Source: Salarias fasciatus
Lineage: Eukaryota; Chordata; Actinopteri; Blenniiformes; Blenniidae
Assembly (NCBI RefSeq): GCF_902148845.1
Contig: NC_043746.1
Coordinates: forward strand, 18,557,057-18,621,056
Direction: 5' to 3'
DNA length: 64,000 nucleotides
The notes under the pieces are model-generated. The model had not been told where the DNA came from. It made no database searches and worked only from the letters and a program-made list of their open reading frames with translations. The position numbers and the translations under genes were made by a program. Each line of letters opens with the position of its first letter. Within the stretch, counting starts at the first letter, position 1. Positions 9,801-22,130 of this stretch are shown one piece after another.

Positions 9801-12800
9801 ATTGTTCTTGAATAAATGATTTGATCAAATCACCAGGCGAGCAGGAAAATGAGACAGTTCCCACAGAAACAGAAGTTAATGAATGGCAGTAACACCAAAG
9901 TACAAAGCCGGACCAAGTAGGTCAAATATAAGAAGACAGAGGCGACTTAAAACGAGAAGACTATTTATATCCCACTCTGAAGTGGGCCAAACCTGAGTCA
10001 TTCCTCCCTGCTCTTCAGGAGCTCCCTTTATATCTTTTTAGGCACTTCCTTGTTCCGTCAGCCCCTCTTAGCCAGAAATACACAGGTTGAGACATTTTAA
10101 ACTCTCCTAATATAGGCTTTTCTATCCCAGTTTAGCCTCAGGGGGGGAACAAGCCCTCACGTGTCTTCGCTCTGATTTCAGATGGTGAACGGCTGAAAGA
10201 GTAAGAAACAGCTAACAGGCTACAACCTAAGCTTTCCGTTCCCTATTAATCCGTTTCAACTCATTGGAAGAAAACAAAATAAATACAACAAAAAAAGCCT
10301 CGGCTGTGGTCTGAATGAACTACTTCCTCTCACCAGGTCGATGAGCTTGGTGATGGGGATCTCTCTGATGGGCTTCTTCATGCGGCACAGCGTCTCCAGC
10401 GACGTCCCGAAGCAGCTGGGCTGGTAGTTCCCGGAGATGGTGATGAAGTAGTCCTTGCCGCGGTCCAGATGGAGCACCAGGATGTCCTCTATCTTGTCTT
10501 CTCCAGAGTTCAGCAGTGTGACGGAGTCTTTACTGACATACACCTCCAGATAGATCTCCAGGGTCTCATCTGTTGAAGGAGGCACGGAGGAATCTCACAT
10601 TCTTTCAGCAGTATCAACCGAGAGAACACCTTTCAAATGTGTCTTCATTCATGGACTTCCATCTGGTGTTTACGCCACTTTTTTCTGCATGGAACATCGT
10701 TTTATATTCATAAATGGTTGTAGACAATGCTCATGATCAGGAGGCACTCAGGGCCATATGCCAAAAGTAATTAAACGGAGCATCGAGCACTAAAATGTTT
10801 AATCAGGTAGAGAACAGATGCAGAGTGACCGACAAAAACAACCAAGACACAGAGCTGATATAACCCTGTCAAACTTTATCAACTGACGCAAGCACATACA
10901 CAGAATATTGAGGCACCACAATATTTGTGTATTTTTAGTGCTTTCAGGCCCCCCTCCACAAAATTTAGCACCTTTTTTATTGCTTTACTTGGGAAAATGA
11001 AAAGTAGTTTGTTCATCAAGAGGAGCCGATCATTATAGTTACACTCACAGCATGAATATGAAGAGTAATACTGTATTTTTGTAGATATGCTAGTATTAAA
11101 AATAAATACTTGGAGTGTTCCAACCATTCTCAGGCTATGAGCTTGAAATATAACCAGTAGCATTCATGTTTTATATGAGATAATTGAGTAAAATGTAACT
11201 GTGTCAGCAAGATGCCATGATCAGAATATGTGCTAAAATAATCATAATTGAAAAACTGAGTCAATTTTACTGTGAATAATGAAAAACAGCAAATTCCAGC
11301 TGTCTGGTCTCATCAGTGCAACAACATAAGATATCCTCTTTTCAAGCGTGAACCAGTACGCTTCAGTGGCTCCTGCATAAAACACAGAATCTTTGACAAC
11401 ATTAAAGAGGAAACTAGGAAACCTGGAACTGTGTCCCTCCTGAAGATATCCTCATTTTGCTCTTCATCAAGAGTAGTTAAACAACAAGTTGATCACAAGC
11501 CTAAGACTGAAGGTAACCAGATGTAGGACAATTTAAATCGAGCTGGTGTTTAAAAGGACTCACTTGGCTCTAGGAATCCATCGCTGGGCTCGGCGCGCAG
11601 CCAGGATTTGGAGTACACCGAGTCGTTGAGTTTGGGGATGAATGCAAAGTGACAAGGTACCTGCCCGTCGTTTTTTATGAGGAAGCGCTCCCGCTGAAGC
11701 TGCCTGAATTTAACATTCTCAAACGTAAACTGTGGGACAGGTGCAAAGAAGAGCTGCATTAAAACAGATTCCATGTAATTAAAATCAGTAGAGAGAAAGA
11801 GACATGTGTTCCAAATAAGATTTCCTTCTTTTCAAAGCAGATCGGAGGTGACTGAGGAAGGAGGACGATCATAAAAGTCATAAATATTACCTCTCGTCTG
11901 CTCAGAGATACAGATGGAAGGAAGTCGTTCTCCATTCGGTCCATCGCTCGAACTATTTCCTCAAACACTTTCTTGTGGCGCTGCTCATCCACCACCTTTA
12001 CCTGTTCGACAGTCACACCAGTTCATGAGTGTTCAGGAGTTCATACTTGCACCAAAACAGTAAAATAACAAGCTTTTTGCTCTGCCTAAGAACAGCTACG
12101 ATGAGCCCAATTACGGTACCTTGTTGATCATAGGAGGAAAGACAAGACAGCTACAGGCTCTAGAAGTTTGTGATACTTGAGCTTAAAAGCTTTGAAAAAG
12201 CAAATCTTAAAGTCTTTGGACGGCAGTGAGGATGATGAGATATGGGAGGAGCAGGTGAACCGCAGCATAAGGACAGCTTTAGCAAATGCAGAGGGACAGG
12301 AGATCATGTGAATAGGATCAGGACAGAGGAGAGTCGAGACTCAAAGTGTGGGGTTTTGTTTTATATTCAGAACTGTATTAAACCTCATCAGTGAAATATT
12401 TTTACTTCACAACATGGATCCTTACCCCGACGCTGAAGAGGGAGCTGACAGGCTTGTGGTCGCTAGTTTTCAGCTCCATGTGACTCCGGTATTTTAGCTG
12501 CTTCACATTGTTGCCTCTCCACAGGATTCTGTCACACCAAGCCGGGACGCGGCACTTTCCACTGCAGGAAACGGCAGCAGTTCCAGAGGAAACGTCAGGG
12601 ATCGGACACACAGACACGCACATGCAAAAGTACTGCTGACTGTGTGTGAGTGCAACGATAAGGTCGGAAAATGCTTCCCTACAAGATAAAGTCAAGACTG
12701 CGAGAAAGAAAACTGAAACTGCAGTCAAATTGGCAAAAAATAATTTAAAATCTGCTATAATCTCGTATTTACCAAAATAACTTTCAACACAAAGATCTGG

Positions 12801-15800
12801 TTTTACCTGGAGTCCCATCGATCCGTTTTGGGGTCATACTTGTATGTGGGGATGAAGGTGATCTCTCCCTCCATGAAGTCTGTGAAAGCTCTCTTTGTCT
12901 GCCTCTGAATGTTCAGCTACACATAAGAAAAAAATTTAAAAAAATCCATTTTAGTATTTTGATTATGGAGGCCAAACCAAGTTGATCTCAGATTTACTTT
13001 ATATAGAAAATGCATACATATTATAGGTATGATTAAAAAAAAACAAAAAAAAAAAAACAATCTTTTTCCATCAATTACTTTTACTTCCCTTTCAAAAACT
13101 GCAAATTACCTGATCAGCTTCCTGGAGCTTCTTCAGCTCGTTCTGAGCAATCAGCTGTTTGACTTCAGCAGCTTCATACATGAAGAGACGATAGTTTAAG
13201 TCCCCAAGCCAAACGACAACACTGAAAAACACCAGGGAGGCAGAAAAAGGTTTTCAACAGAACACACAGTAACAGCTCATTTGATGATTTGTTGTGGAGG
13301 AAAAAAACGACATTGGAAATTTGATATTTTTCAGTTACAATGAAGATTTTCAATTAAAGCTGCTGAAACCAACACGGCGGTTGAAGACTCACTCGTGTTT
13401 AACGATACTGAGCGGGGGGTGGTCCAGTAAGTGGAAAGTCATGCGGGCACATATGTCTTTGTAGTCCTGATTGCGACGCTCAAAGTCTTCCACGTGTGCG
13501 GCGAGATGAGAGTTGACGATGCAGAAACTAGTGTTGTGGAAAACAAATCTCACTGCCACGCCTCCTTTATTACCCTGGAAAAAAAACAAAAAAAAACAAA
13601 ACAAGAAACAATGGCACAGGCTGTTGAGTTCACACAGGGTTATGTCAGATAATTTGTTCAACTCATTCAGGCTAAGGATCATTATGGACTGTTACACAAG
13701 AGATACATTTTTCAGTACAAATGGATAGGAAATAAAAACCACAGTGACTCTACGTAAACAACCCAAACCAAAAATCTTCATTTCCTTCATCTATTTACCA
13801 AAGTCCTGAGTTAAGAACAGGACAGTGTTCTATTTGTGGACTGAATACATCCCAGTAGCCGTCACCTCCAGTTCAATGGTATTAAACGTAGCAGGTATTA
13901 AACTCTTCTAAGACTGCTAAGATCACATAGTCAGTAGGGAGATTTAGTACAGTGAGAACAAACCATCTTTCCCATGATTCCTGTCCCGACGTGCTCTGCA
14001 GCCACTTCTTTTATATGATTCTTGTGAATTTTTTTGACAAAGACCACGAGCATCATCCCAACCAGTCGTATCGTCCGAACCTGTGACGGTGACAAATCCA
14101 TCAGCACAAAGTGCAAAGTGTTCAGTCGGAAATGCAGACATTTTCCTTCATTGTGTTCCTGAGCAATGTTCAGACAATGTCACCTTCTTGTACTTGGCTT
14201 TAGGGTGTAAGCTTTTCTCCACCGCTTCCAGCCACAGCTGCTCCTTAGACGAGTCCATGTAGAAGAAAGCCTCGGTGCTCAGGTCCAGCTCTTGAAAGCT
14301 GCAGCAATAAAACGAGGCATCACAATGGCTGGTCTTAAAGCACCATGACAACGAGCCCTGAGCGGCCTCGAGGTCAAAGGAGGACTGTGTGATTAATTCT
14401 TACTGACCCCAGAGCGTAAATATCAGGAGGCTCAGCGTCACAGCACAGCCATGACTCAAGGCTGCTGTCAGGAGACTGGCCGTTCACGTTCCACGTACCC
14501 GTGAAAAACCTGCAGATAATCACAGCGTGATGAGCAGCGGCACAACAGGGATCTTTAGCTCAAGATAGGCTTCTTTTTCTTTCAGAAATCTAAAATCACA
14601 GACAGAAAACATTCATCTTACTTGAAGGGACGGATGTCCACGTATTCGCTCTCCTTCTTCGCCAGGCGATGCTTGATAAGGTATTCCCTCTGCCCTGCCT
14701 GACTGGAGAACATGACCTGCCTCATGCTGTTGCTGGTGGGACTGTCGCACCAGGACGTCGGTCTGTCTGTGCGGTCCAAGCCTGCCCTGAAACTACTGGA
14801 ATAGCAGAAATAATGTCACTGCAGACAGATCAAACACACCGATAATGATTTCAAGTGAAGTCGGCGTGCAGGGTAACCTACTCGGGTCTGCTGTTAGCGT
14901 TCACAGAGTTGTCCTTGGACTGTAAGGACACAGCGCGTTCTTTAGGGATGGGCGCAGGAGGCAGGGGGGCGGTCGGGGTGAAGGAGGCTTTTCGAGGAGG
15001 TAGAGGAGGAACCGGTGGAGGATCCCTTGCAGCAACGATGCGATTCTGGTGGTTCTTCTTTTCCTCCACTTTGAGCGCGTGGTTGAAAGTGTTCTCAAAG
15101 CCAAAGTCAGAGGCGAGCGATTGAACCGGATCTTCAAAAACAGAAAAAAAGCTGAATTGATCAAAGAGCAACATAAGTTGATATAGAAGAGAAAATCTCT
15201 GAAGCTCTGTTTCGACATCAGTCACCACATGTTAAAATAACACAGAGTATTTGTGAATTACCTGTGGTGTTTTGATTAGCAGAGGTGCTGTTGTTGAGTT
15301 TTGGAGGCTGTGCGCTGGTAGATTTCGGCAGGTTGACTGCCGAGCCCACAGAGTTGGCGGTCTTAGTGGCTCTTTGAGGAGGGATGGGGACAGGGCCTCT
15401 CTGGGAAACTGGAGTAAGGGGCTCCATCGCTTTGGATTTACTGAGGTTGGATTCAACTGAGAAAATGTACACAATAAAAATCAGAACTCTGCTAAATACA
15501 TGTTTTATTTCCTCCTGCTGTAGAACTTCATTATGTTAAACCTGAAAATGCCTAAAGCCATTCTGCTGTTATATAAGCACTCAAGCTAATTCCTGCAGAT
15601 TCACATTTTATTATGACACATGGCAAAAGTAAATATGTACAAAAAATAAAAAAAGAGCCAACATCCTGAAGAGCACAGACGTCATTACAGGAGTTAAAGG
15701 ATACCAGTGAACATGTGGTGTGTGACAACAGGGCCAAGAGTTTAGCTCGAGCGGTGCCGCTCTCAACGACGTCAGAGGTTGCTCTACTAGGAAGTGATGG

Positions 15801-18800
15801 TGCACTGTCAGACTGGATAAACAAGTTCACGTTACAGCTCCATCCTGTCTTTAAAATGCACTATCTCTCCAGGATGTTGGCAACTCGAAGAGCGAGCAGA
15901 GGATGATCAGCAGGAGCTGTGTGGTTTGGGCGCATACCACAGTTGAGTTTCCGTGTGGACTTCTGGCTGTGGGAATATTTTATTCTTCATTCTGCCTCTA
16001 CCAAACTACATACATGTATCCAACACGCATATGAACATCTCTACAAGTTGTGTCTTGTGGAGGGGGAAAAAAAATATCATGCACATAGCGTATAATGCTT
16101 TTTCCATAGGCTCTTTCCTGTCACAGCATGCAGGATGCAATTGTTTTATTAGCTATTATTAAGTTGCTTATATGTAATTCCAACTCCTTAAGTTTTGTTC
16201 ACATCACCAAATCCTAAACATAAAACTTAAAGCCAAACGCCTGAAGCTTTCAGTGCCCTGCAGCTGCACTCAGACTTGTTCCAGCACCTTTGCCAAAGGA
16301 CACGATTTCAAAAATGGCAGCCGACGACGATGACGACAACCACCACTCGCTCATGGGTGGCAACAACACACAGAAAATCAGCAAGCGATGTAATCCACCC
16401 TTGGTAAATAAATGTTACATGAGTGATTAAATAATTAATCATTGCGCGGCTTCAGGCTGTAGACAGACAGCGGAGTTTTACCTTGCTCCTGAGCACTCTT
16501 CAACTGCGTGATGAAAGTCTGGGTCCGATCATCGTCCTGGAGTTCCAACAGCAGCTCGGGGGCTTTTTCTCCTTTGATTCGTATCCGAACACAAGCTGGA
16601 GAGAAAAACAGACGAGAAACACACGCATGTTGGACACCGTTAGAGTCTGCAAACACATGAGAAATGCAGACTGTCGAGGACACAAAGCAAAGTGATTTAA
16701 CAGTGAACCAATTCAGCATTCTTCCAGAAATCCTGGCAACCCATGACCGCGGCCTGCTACTAAATAAAGACGTTCAGCTTCAAGCATGCTCTAAAAATGT
16801 AGTACGACTAGACGAGAGCCGTGCTGCAATGGATGACATGATAAGGCTCTTCAGGTTGAATATTTTCAACTGGGAAAAAAAAACAAAGTAAATTTTTAAA
16901 AATAGAAATTCCAATTTAAAAAAACGAGCTTTATGAATACTTACAACTGACTGAGAAATTAATTAGAAGAGCTTCTTCCGCTTCTGCAATGAAAAGAGAA
17001 AGTCGCTTGAAAGAAGCAGTTCAAAGGTCATCAGTGAGACCAAAGCAACCGTTTGGTAGATGATTTCAGCAGGATCCTGTCCAGGCTGATACGTAAAATT
17101 ACTTTCACTTGTACAAAGCGCTGTGGCACTAAGTTAACGAACAGGGTTAAAACATGAGGCTGCTTCTATCCAACAACAATCCCAAACGTTTCAGTGAATA
17201 TTTCATTAAACTTTGCAGCACTTGTGATGTTAATCCTCAATATTTAAATATGGAGAGCAACATTCACGACGCTGACTGTTTTTCCATGATGAACGAAAAA
17301 TGCCACATACCTCGCACAACTTCAAAATTAGCATTGATGGGTATCGACAACTGAGCCACCGGTCGTGACACGACAGCGTCGGGGGTGGCCAAAACACCCA
17401 ATCTGGATGGGAACAGCACAGCTGGTTCAGTATCATATATGCTCCTTGAATGAATAAATAAGTAACACAGCATATAGTCATCCCACTAAATACCATGTAT
17501 TCTCACTGCATTCATTGCGATAACATAGTTATAACTGAAACTTTACGATACAAATAAAGCAGATGGATTATGAAGATTGGGATAATGTTATTGTGCAACG
17601 ATGTAAAGCAACACATACGAACATGCACACATGCAAAACTCTATTGTAAGTCGCTTTAGGTGAAACAAACGCTGGCAAAAAATTAATAAATGAGTGCCGT
17701 GGTTCATTCAACTTTTGTTGGCAAAGGTTCACTGCAGCAGCGTGGCGCACATTCAGTGGAGCCGAGCTTCGGGTCACTAAGGAGTCAGAATGAGCAGCGG
17801 GTTGATGTAGGCGGGGTCTGATTTCACTCTCCGACAATAGCTGACTAAGAGTCGAGGTCAAAGCTGCACGCTGGGCACTGCCCACGCTTCCCCTCCACTT
17901 CACAATAACTCGGCCTGCTGCTGACGAGAAGAAAATGATTCAAGCCTCCAGGACCACATGTGTCACTTCCACCAAATCAGCACGTCGATCTCTGGTGTCG
18001 AAAGCTACGTGACGCCTAAAAACAAGACATCTCCTCCAGGCTCAGTAAAACACAGGGACATTACGTAACTGCAATCCTGTGTAAAAACTAATTTACACAT
18101 ATGAGCATTTTTATATCATGTAGGCTCTTTTATTGAGGGTTTACAGCATCTATTATCTGCCCTTATCTGACCCTTTGTATCTAAAAAAAAAAAAGAACTG
18201 TAAATTAGCTTTCACAACTCAACTTCAACTGCAAATTAATGTAGCAGTGATGAAGAGCAGACAGTACAACAGTCTTTGAAATCATGCTAAAACTGAAAAA
18301 AAAAAAAAAAACATTAAACAAACTGAATCAAAAAGGTAGTCAGAAATTCAGTAAATGGAGCAGACTGAAAATACTTGAATGTATGTTTGTTTAACAACAA
18401 TTTAACCAAGTTTCTAATAAAATGCTGAATATTATCCTGAAAACACCTCGGTTTCTGGTTTCCACTCCTGCTCCGTTTACTATGAGCGGTTTTAACGCAG
18501 TTAGCCGAGCATGTAGCTGCTCGTGTGGCCATGTGAGCCTCATTAGGATTCAGGACCAAGCGAAGGAATTTGAGGTAATCTGTAGTGCGCTCGCGGCGAG
18601 TTACGCAGCAAGTGTTGTAAAACCACAACTTACAGTGATCTTTTAACAGACCAAACATCACATTCTTCCATTCACTAAGTGAACACTGGACACAGTCAAG
18701 CAGGCGTGGATCAGGTTTCAAGTTTAGTATCAGCAAATCTGATTGGAGAGAATGGAGCATCAAGGTTACAATCCCTGCTGGAGTAACACTAAACTGAATC

Positions 18801-21046
18801 TTCACAGCTACACCTGCATGCTGTGTCTCCTCCAACTCCGCAACCAACTTCTTTCATCTCAATTATCTGACATTTCTATGACAACGTGTGACACTTTCGA
18901 AAGCACAGAACAAAACACTCTTATCGTTCATCGCTGTAACTAAGCAGAATGTGTATTCCTTTTATAGGCTATGATAACCAAGTCAAAAACAACAAAAATT
19001 AGTTCATGTGTATGTTAGAAGCTATGTTTGATCGACCAAGCAGCAAAGATATGCAATCACATGGCAAAGGAATTGTGAAAAGGCTCCCAAATATGATGGA
19101 AAACCTGCTCAGCATAACAGGTGGGACACATCATAACCAGCGTCGACCAAAAAACACACCTGTGATCAAAAGAAAGACTACGAAAAGAAGTGTCTAAGCT
19201 ATCTCAACAATACACACAACATCTGGCAGCTCTCTGAAATGTATCTGCTCTGCACCAAAACACAAAAGTCTCTGATACTTACATAAATTCTCCACCGCGC
19301 TCAATTAGTGACAGTAGTCTGGGCTCCTTCTGGCCAGACCTCAGCTCCTGACCTCTTACAGTGTGAAGCAGCACAATCAAGGATTTAATGTGAATGAGGA
19401 TGAGAGAGGTGCTCCGACATTACGACTACTGAGCTGCGACTCTTTCAAACTGAAACAGAGATCTCAATTTGGGGTTTCAATTTGTTAGGTGTGAGCTTAC
19501 ATCATGGACAGACTATTAAACAACCTGCACAAACCTGCATAAAACACCAAGACCAAGAGACACAAACTGACAAGACACTGAAGATGATTTGTAAAGGTCT
19601 CGTTTCCATCTTACGGATAAGCTGCTAAATTTAGTGCTACTCTGCATTTGACTTGCATCTGTTTAAAGCTGATTCTTTTGCCAACCTTCAGTCATTTTCT
19701 GTCTCAGTTCGGTGCTTATATAACAGGTTTTTTAGTGTCACATACGGGATATGTTGTCTTTTTTTGGTGAGCTTATATTAGAATGCTTTGTGGTTATGGT
19801 GGTTGGTTGACACTCGTTGCATTTGTTCAGCAGCCTGAGTTTGGTTGGTCTCGCGTTGGCTAGCTCTTTACATTGCAGTTTTAAGTCTACTGACATTCAA
19901 TTTTGGCCGATATGTTTCTAATTTTTACACTCTCAAGTTATCCTCTTATGTGTCATCTTGCCAAATTTACAATATAATTTTGCATCTTTGTGTTAATTCA
20001 GTAGTTCGTCCCTCAATTGAGAACAACTGCAGAAATGTTATGTTTCCTTTAGTTTTTCACTTTCACTGTTAATAAGTTACTTCTTTTAATAGTAAGTGAC
20101 ACATTATTTGCCTCACTACTTCTCGTATTTGTCGTCTTTTATATTCCAGTAGTTTTTATTTGAGATTTGCTCTGTCCCATTTTTTACATGACTTTGGGTA
20201 GATATTTGGTACGTTTGCATTTCATCCATGTCACATTTGGGACATTTGCATCTCACTATGGTCACTGTAAATCTCTTGATGATAATTTCTCCATTTCTAT
20301 GTTTTTCTTACAGATTTTATGTCAGAATACAATTTCTGGGGGAATCTTCTTTAACAATTTGATAGTTGTTGGGTATTTCTTAATAGAAATTTACACAGTT
20401 TGTGTCTCCTTTTGGATATTTTACCTGAATTTTCATGCACCTGCACTGTATATAAGCAGCTTTGCATAACTCTGGCATCAATCCTGTGTGTCTTGTTTTG
20501 ACAGTTTTTTACAGTAACTGTGTCCCTTGGTGGAGTTTGTTTCTGGGATAGATTCACACATGTCTATTAATCTGTCCATGTTTAAGGGTGAAGATGCTTA
20601 AAGTGTGAGAAAAAGCCATGCTTGTTAAAATTAGGAAGCAAATGATCTGATGAGAAGCTGTGAGGCGGAGAAATCAGGCAGACAGTAGCTTGTAGACGAG
20701 TCAATGCAGCATAACATACAAACCTAATTCATAAATTTATGTAACACATTAAGAGCTCAGCTGAAGGTGACACTGCTCAAATCTGACCACAGTTTATGGC
20801 AAACGGTGGTAAATATCAGCTGTGGATAAGTTAGAATAACAACAGCCTTTTAAAGCAGTTTTACAAAAACATGAATAGAACAGAGATTCAAGCTAACGCT
20901 AGCAAAAGAGCTAAAACAAACTAATAAAAATACCAAAATAATCTTTAAATACAACTCAAAAAAAGGATATTGCCAGGCATTCCTCTCTGTGTATGCCCAA
21001 AGAAGACTCCATTCTTACCGACCTGAGGTAAAGACCAGTGAAACAT
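6895..21046 (-). CDS. ocrl: OCRL inositol polyphosphate 5-phosphatase (Lowe syndrome protein)
   Basis: Hydrolyses the 5-phosphate of PI(4,5)P2 on endosomes, Golgi and clathrin-coated membranes. 24 coding exons, in transcript order: 21019-21046, 19283-19352, 17311-17402, 16945-16983, 16482-16595, 15262-15456, 14882-15131, 14622-14795, 14408-14509, 14184-14298, 13964-14080, 13393-13574, 13110-13221, 12807-12916, 12426-12561, 11891-12001, 11564-11729, 10334-10569, 9623-9646, 7989-8107, 7786-7870, 7436-7563, 7225-7336, 6895-7019. The model is about 980 aa (human OCRL 901). It has an N-terminal PH-like region, a proline-rich linker, a phosphatase domain (about 315-615; [16 protein letters not shown] near 497, PAWCDRILW near 572, TSDHKPV), an ASH domain (about 645-785), clathrin box LIDLG and a RhoGAP-like end. 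It matches OCRL better than INPP5B ([37 protein letters not shown]). Exon 20 is one base short of frame. Exon 1 is the least certain. Confidence 0.93.
7564..7785 (-). other. ocrl: U12-type (minor spliceosome) GT-AG intron of ocrl
   Basis: Intron 21. On the minus strand the 5' splice site is GTATCCTTT (7777-7785), an exact match to the U12 donor consensus. Near the 3' end is TTCCTTGAC (7576-7584), which fits the U12 branch consensus TTCCTTRAC, with the branch A about 13 nt from the CCCAG acceptor. The flanking exons encode [10 protein letters not shown] and [20 protein letters not shown] of the RhoGAP-like domain. Confidence 0.85.
9623..9646 (-). CDS. ocrl: 24-nt ocrl microexon next to the clathrin box
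   Basis: Encodes GEDSYMEK between canonical CTCAG and GTAAAC splice sites. Phase 0 on both sides makes it skippable without changing frame. It directly follows the LIDL of the clathrin box at the end of exon 18. It corresponds to human OCRL exon 18a (EDSFLEKE), which is alternatively spliced to give isoforms a and b, with isoform a binding clathrin better and predominating in brain. Alternative use in this fish is inferred. Confidence 0.85.
15132..15261 (-). other. ocrl: Short intron in the variable proline-rich linker of ocrl
   Basis: Separates exon 6 (15262-15456) and exon 7 (14882-15131). Both encode low-complexity Pro/Ser/Thr/Asn-rich sequence, with PPVPPLPP-type motifs in exon 7, between the PH-like region and the phosphatase domain. 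Exon 6 (195 nt, in phase) has little recognisable match to human OCRL and accounts for most of the extra length of the fish protein. It is a candidate for optional splicing. Confidence 0.5.
19353..21018 (-). other. First ocrl intron, containing a T-rich unclassified stretch
   Basis: No exon was found between coding exons 1 and 2. About 19660-20560 is strikingly T-rich on the + strand, with a TATATAAG element near 20448 and long stop-poor frames that reflect composition rather than coding. It might be an old unclassified insertion, but I saw no recognisable protein, terminal repeat or SINE/LINE motif. Confidence 0.4.
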
Positions 21047-21849
21047 GGGCCGGTGCTCCGTCCGGGCGCTCCGGCCGGAGAAAGTTAAACCCCCACCCGG
21101 CGCCGCGGCGGCCTCCTTCCGGGGCGCTGCTAATGCTAACAGTCCGTCCGCCAGCGGCGGCGGTTGTTGTTGTTATTGCAGCTGGACGGTGTCACGGAGA
21201 CTGAGGCAACACCGGAAAGTCCGACTGTCTCGGTTAACGTTCACAGCAGTGTGTGTCGGAGGCATGAAGACAGCCGGTGGCTCCCGCGTCCCGCAGCATT
21301 ACGCTAGCTGGCAGTGTGAGCTGAGCTTCCTCTGTGGACGAGCTGCTCCGTCTGCTGCTCCCAGTCCCTCCTCCTCTTCCTCCTCCTCCTCCTCCTCCTC
21401 CGGCTCCGATTCCCTGCTCACGGAGCGGTCCTGACGGCGCGGTCTTCGGTTATTCAGCTATGGCTCGACAGGGGGCGCTAAAGCGCGGTCCGGACATGCC
21501 CTGCTCACTTCATCATCCTCATTTCTTCACTCTGGCGGCATCAGATATGAGCCGCATAACGCCATCTCCCGCCCCGGAGTGTGAGCCTCAGCAGCCCGAT
21601 GCAACAAAACCTTCAACACCATGCACATGCAGGAAACTTAAGTCAAATTGTGGCAAAAAAAGGGGTTAAAAAAAGCACTTTCTGTTTTATTTCTTCATCA
21701 GAGTGCAGTTTGTCATTCAGTATCTCTTTATGTTGTTTTAATTTCCATTTGTGTTCTCAACTTTGAGGCCTCTGACTGTTTTCTCTTAAAAAAAAAAAAA
21801 AAAAAAAAAAGATAAAAAAACCCTGGAGAGTCTTTCTGGTTCACTGAAT
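21047..21849. promoter_or_regulatory. ocrl promoter region (GC-rich) up to the eva1c 3' end
   Basis: About 21047-21500 is GC- and CpG-rich, as expected for a housekeeping promoter upstream of the minus-strand ocrl start, and includes a TCC-repeat tract at about 21362-21401. The rest (21500-21849) is ordinary AT-richer DNA with an A tract of about 22 near 21788-21810. No TATA box was seen. Open + frames across the GC-rich part show no recognisable protein. Confidence 0.5.
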
Positions 21850-21855
21850 TTTATT
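21850..21855 (-). terminator. Poly(A) signal of eva1c
   Basis: AATAAA on the minus strand (TTTATT on +), about 280 nt after the eva1c stop codon at 22131. It is the first consensus hexamer downstream. Confidence 0.65.
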
Positions 21856-22130
21856 AGTGAAAGCAAGTTACACAGCATTGGTCTAAATATATACACTTCT
21901 TAACACGTTTGAGCCAAAAAAGAAAAAAGAAAACAGTACCTGCATTATCACCATTTAAAATGAATTCAAACAACATCTCTGATATTAATAAAAACTGGGT
22001 GAAAAAAAGACCATTAAGCTACGAGCTGCACAAATATTGCGGTCCACTTAACTTCAAAGGAACACACTTGTCAGCAACTTTTATATTAGACATAAAGAAT
22101 GATGACGTAGGTAAGCCAACATGGCTTCTT

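Noticed and set aside
20440-20500. TATATAAG plus following sequence as an LTR-type promoter
   Set aside because: No paired terminal repeat, primer-binding site or retroelement protein was visible nearby.
21045-21669. Several + strand open frames upstream of ocrl
   Set aside because: They arise from GC-rich promoter sequence and a TCC repeat, and no recognisable domain or splice structure was seen.
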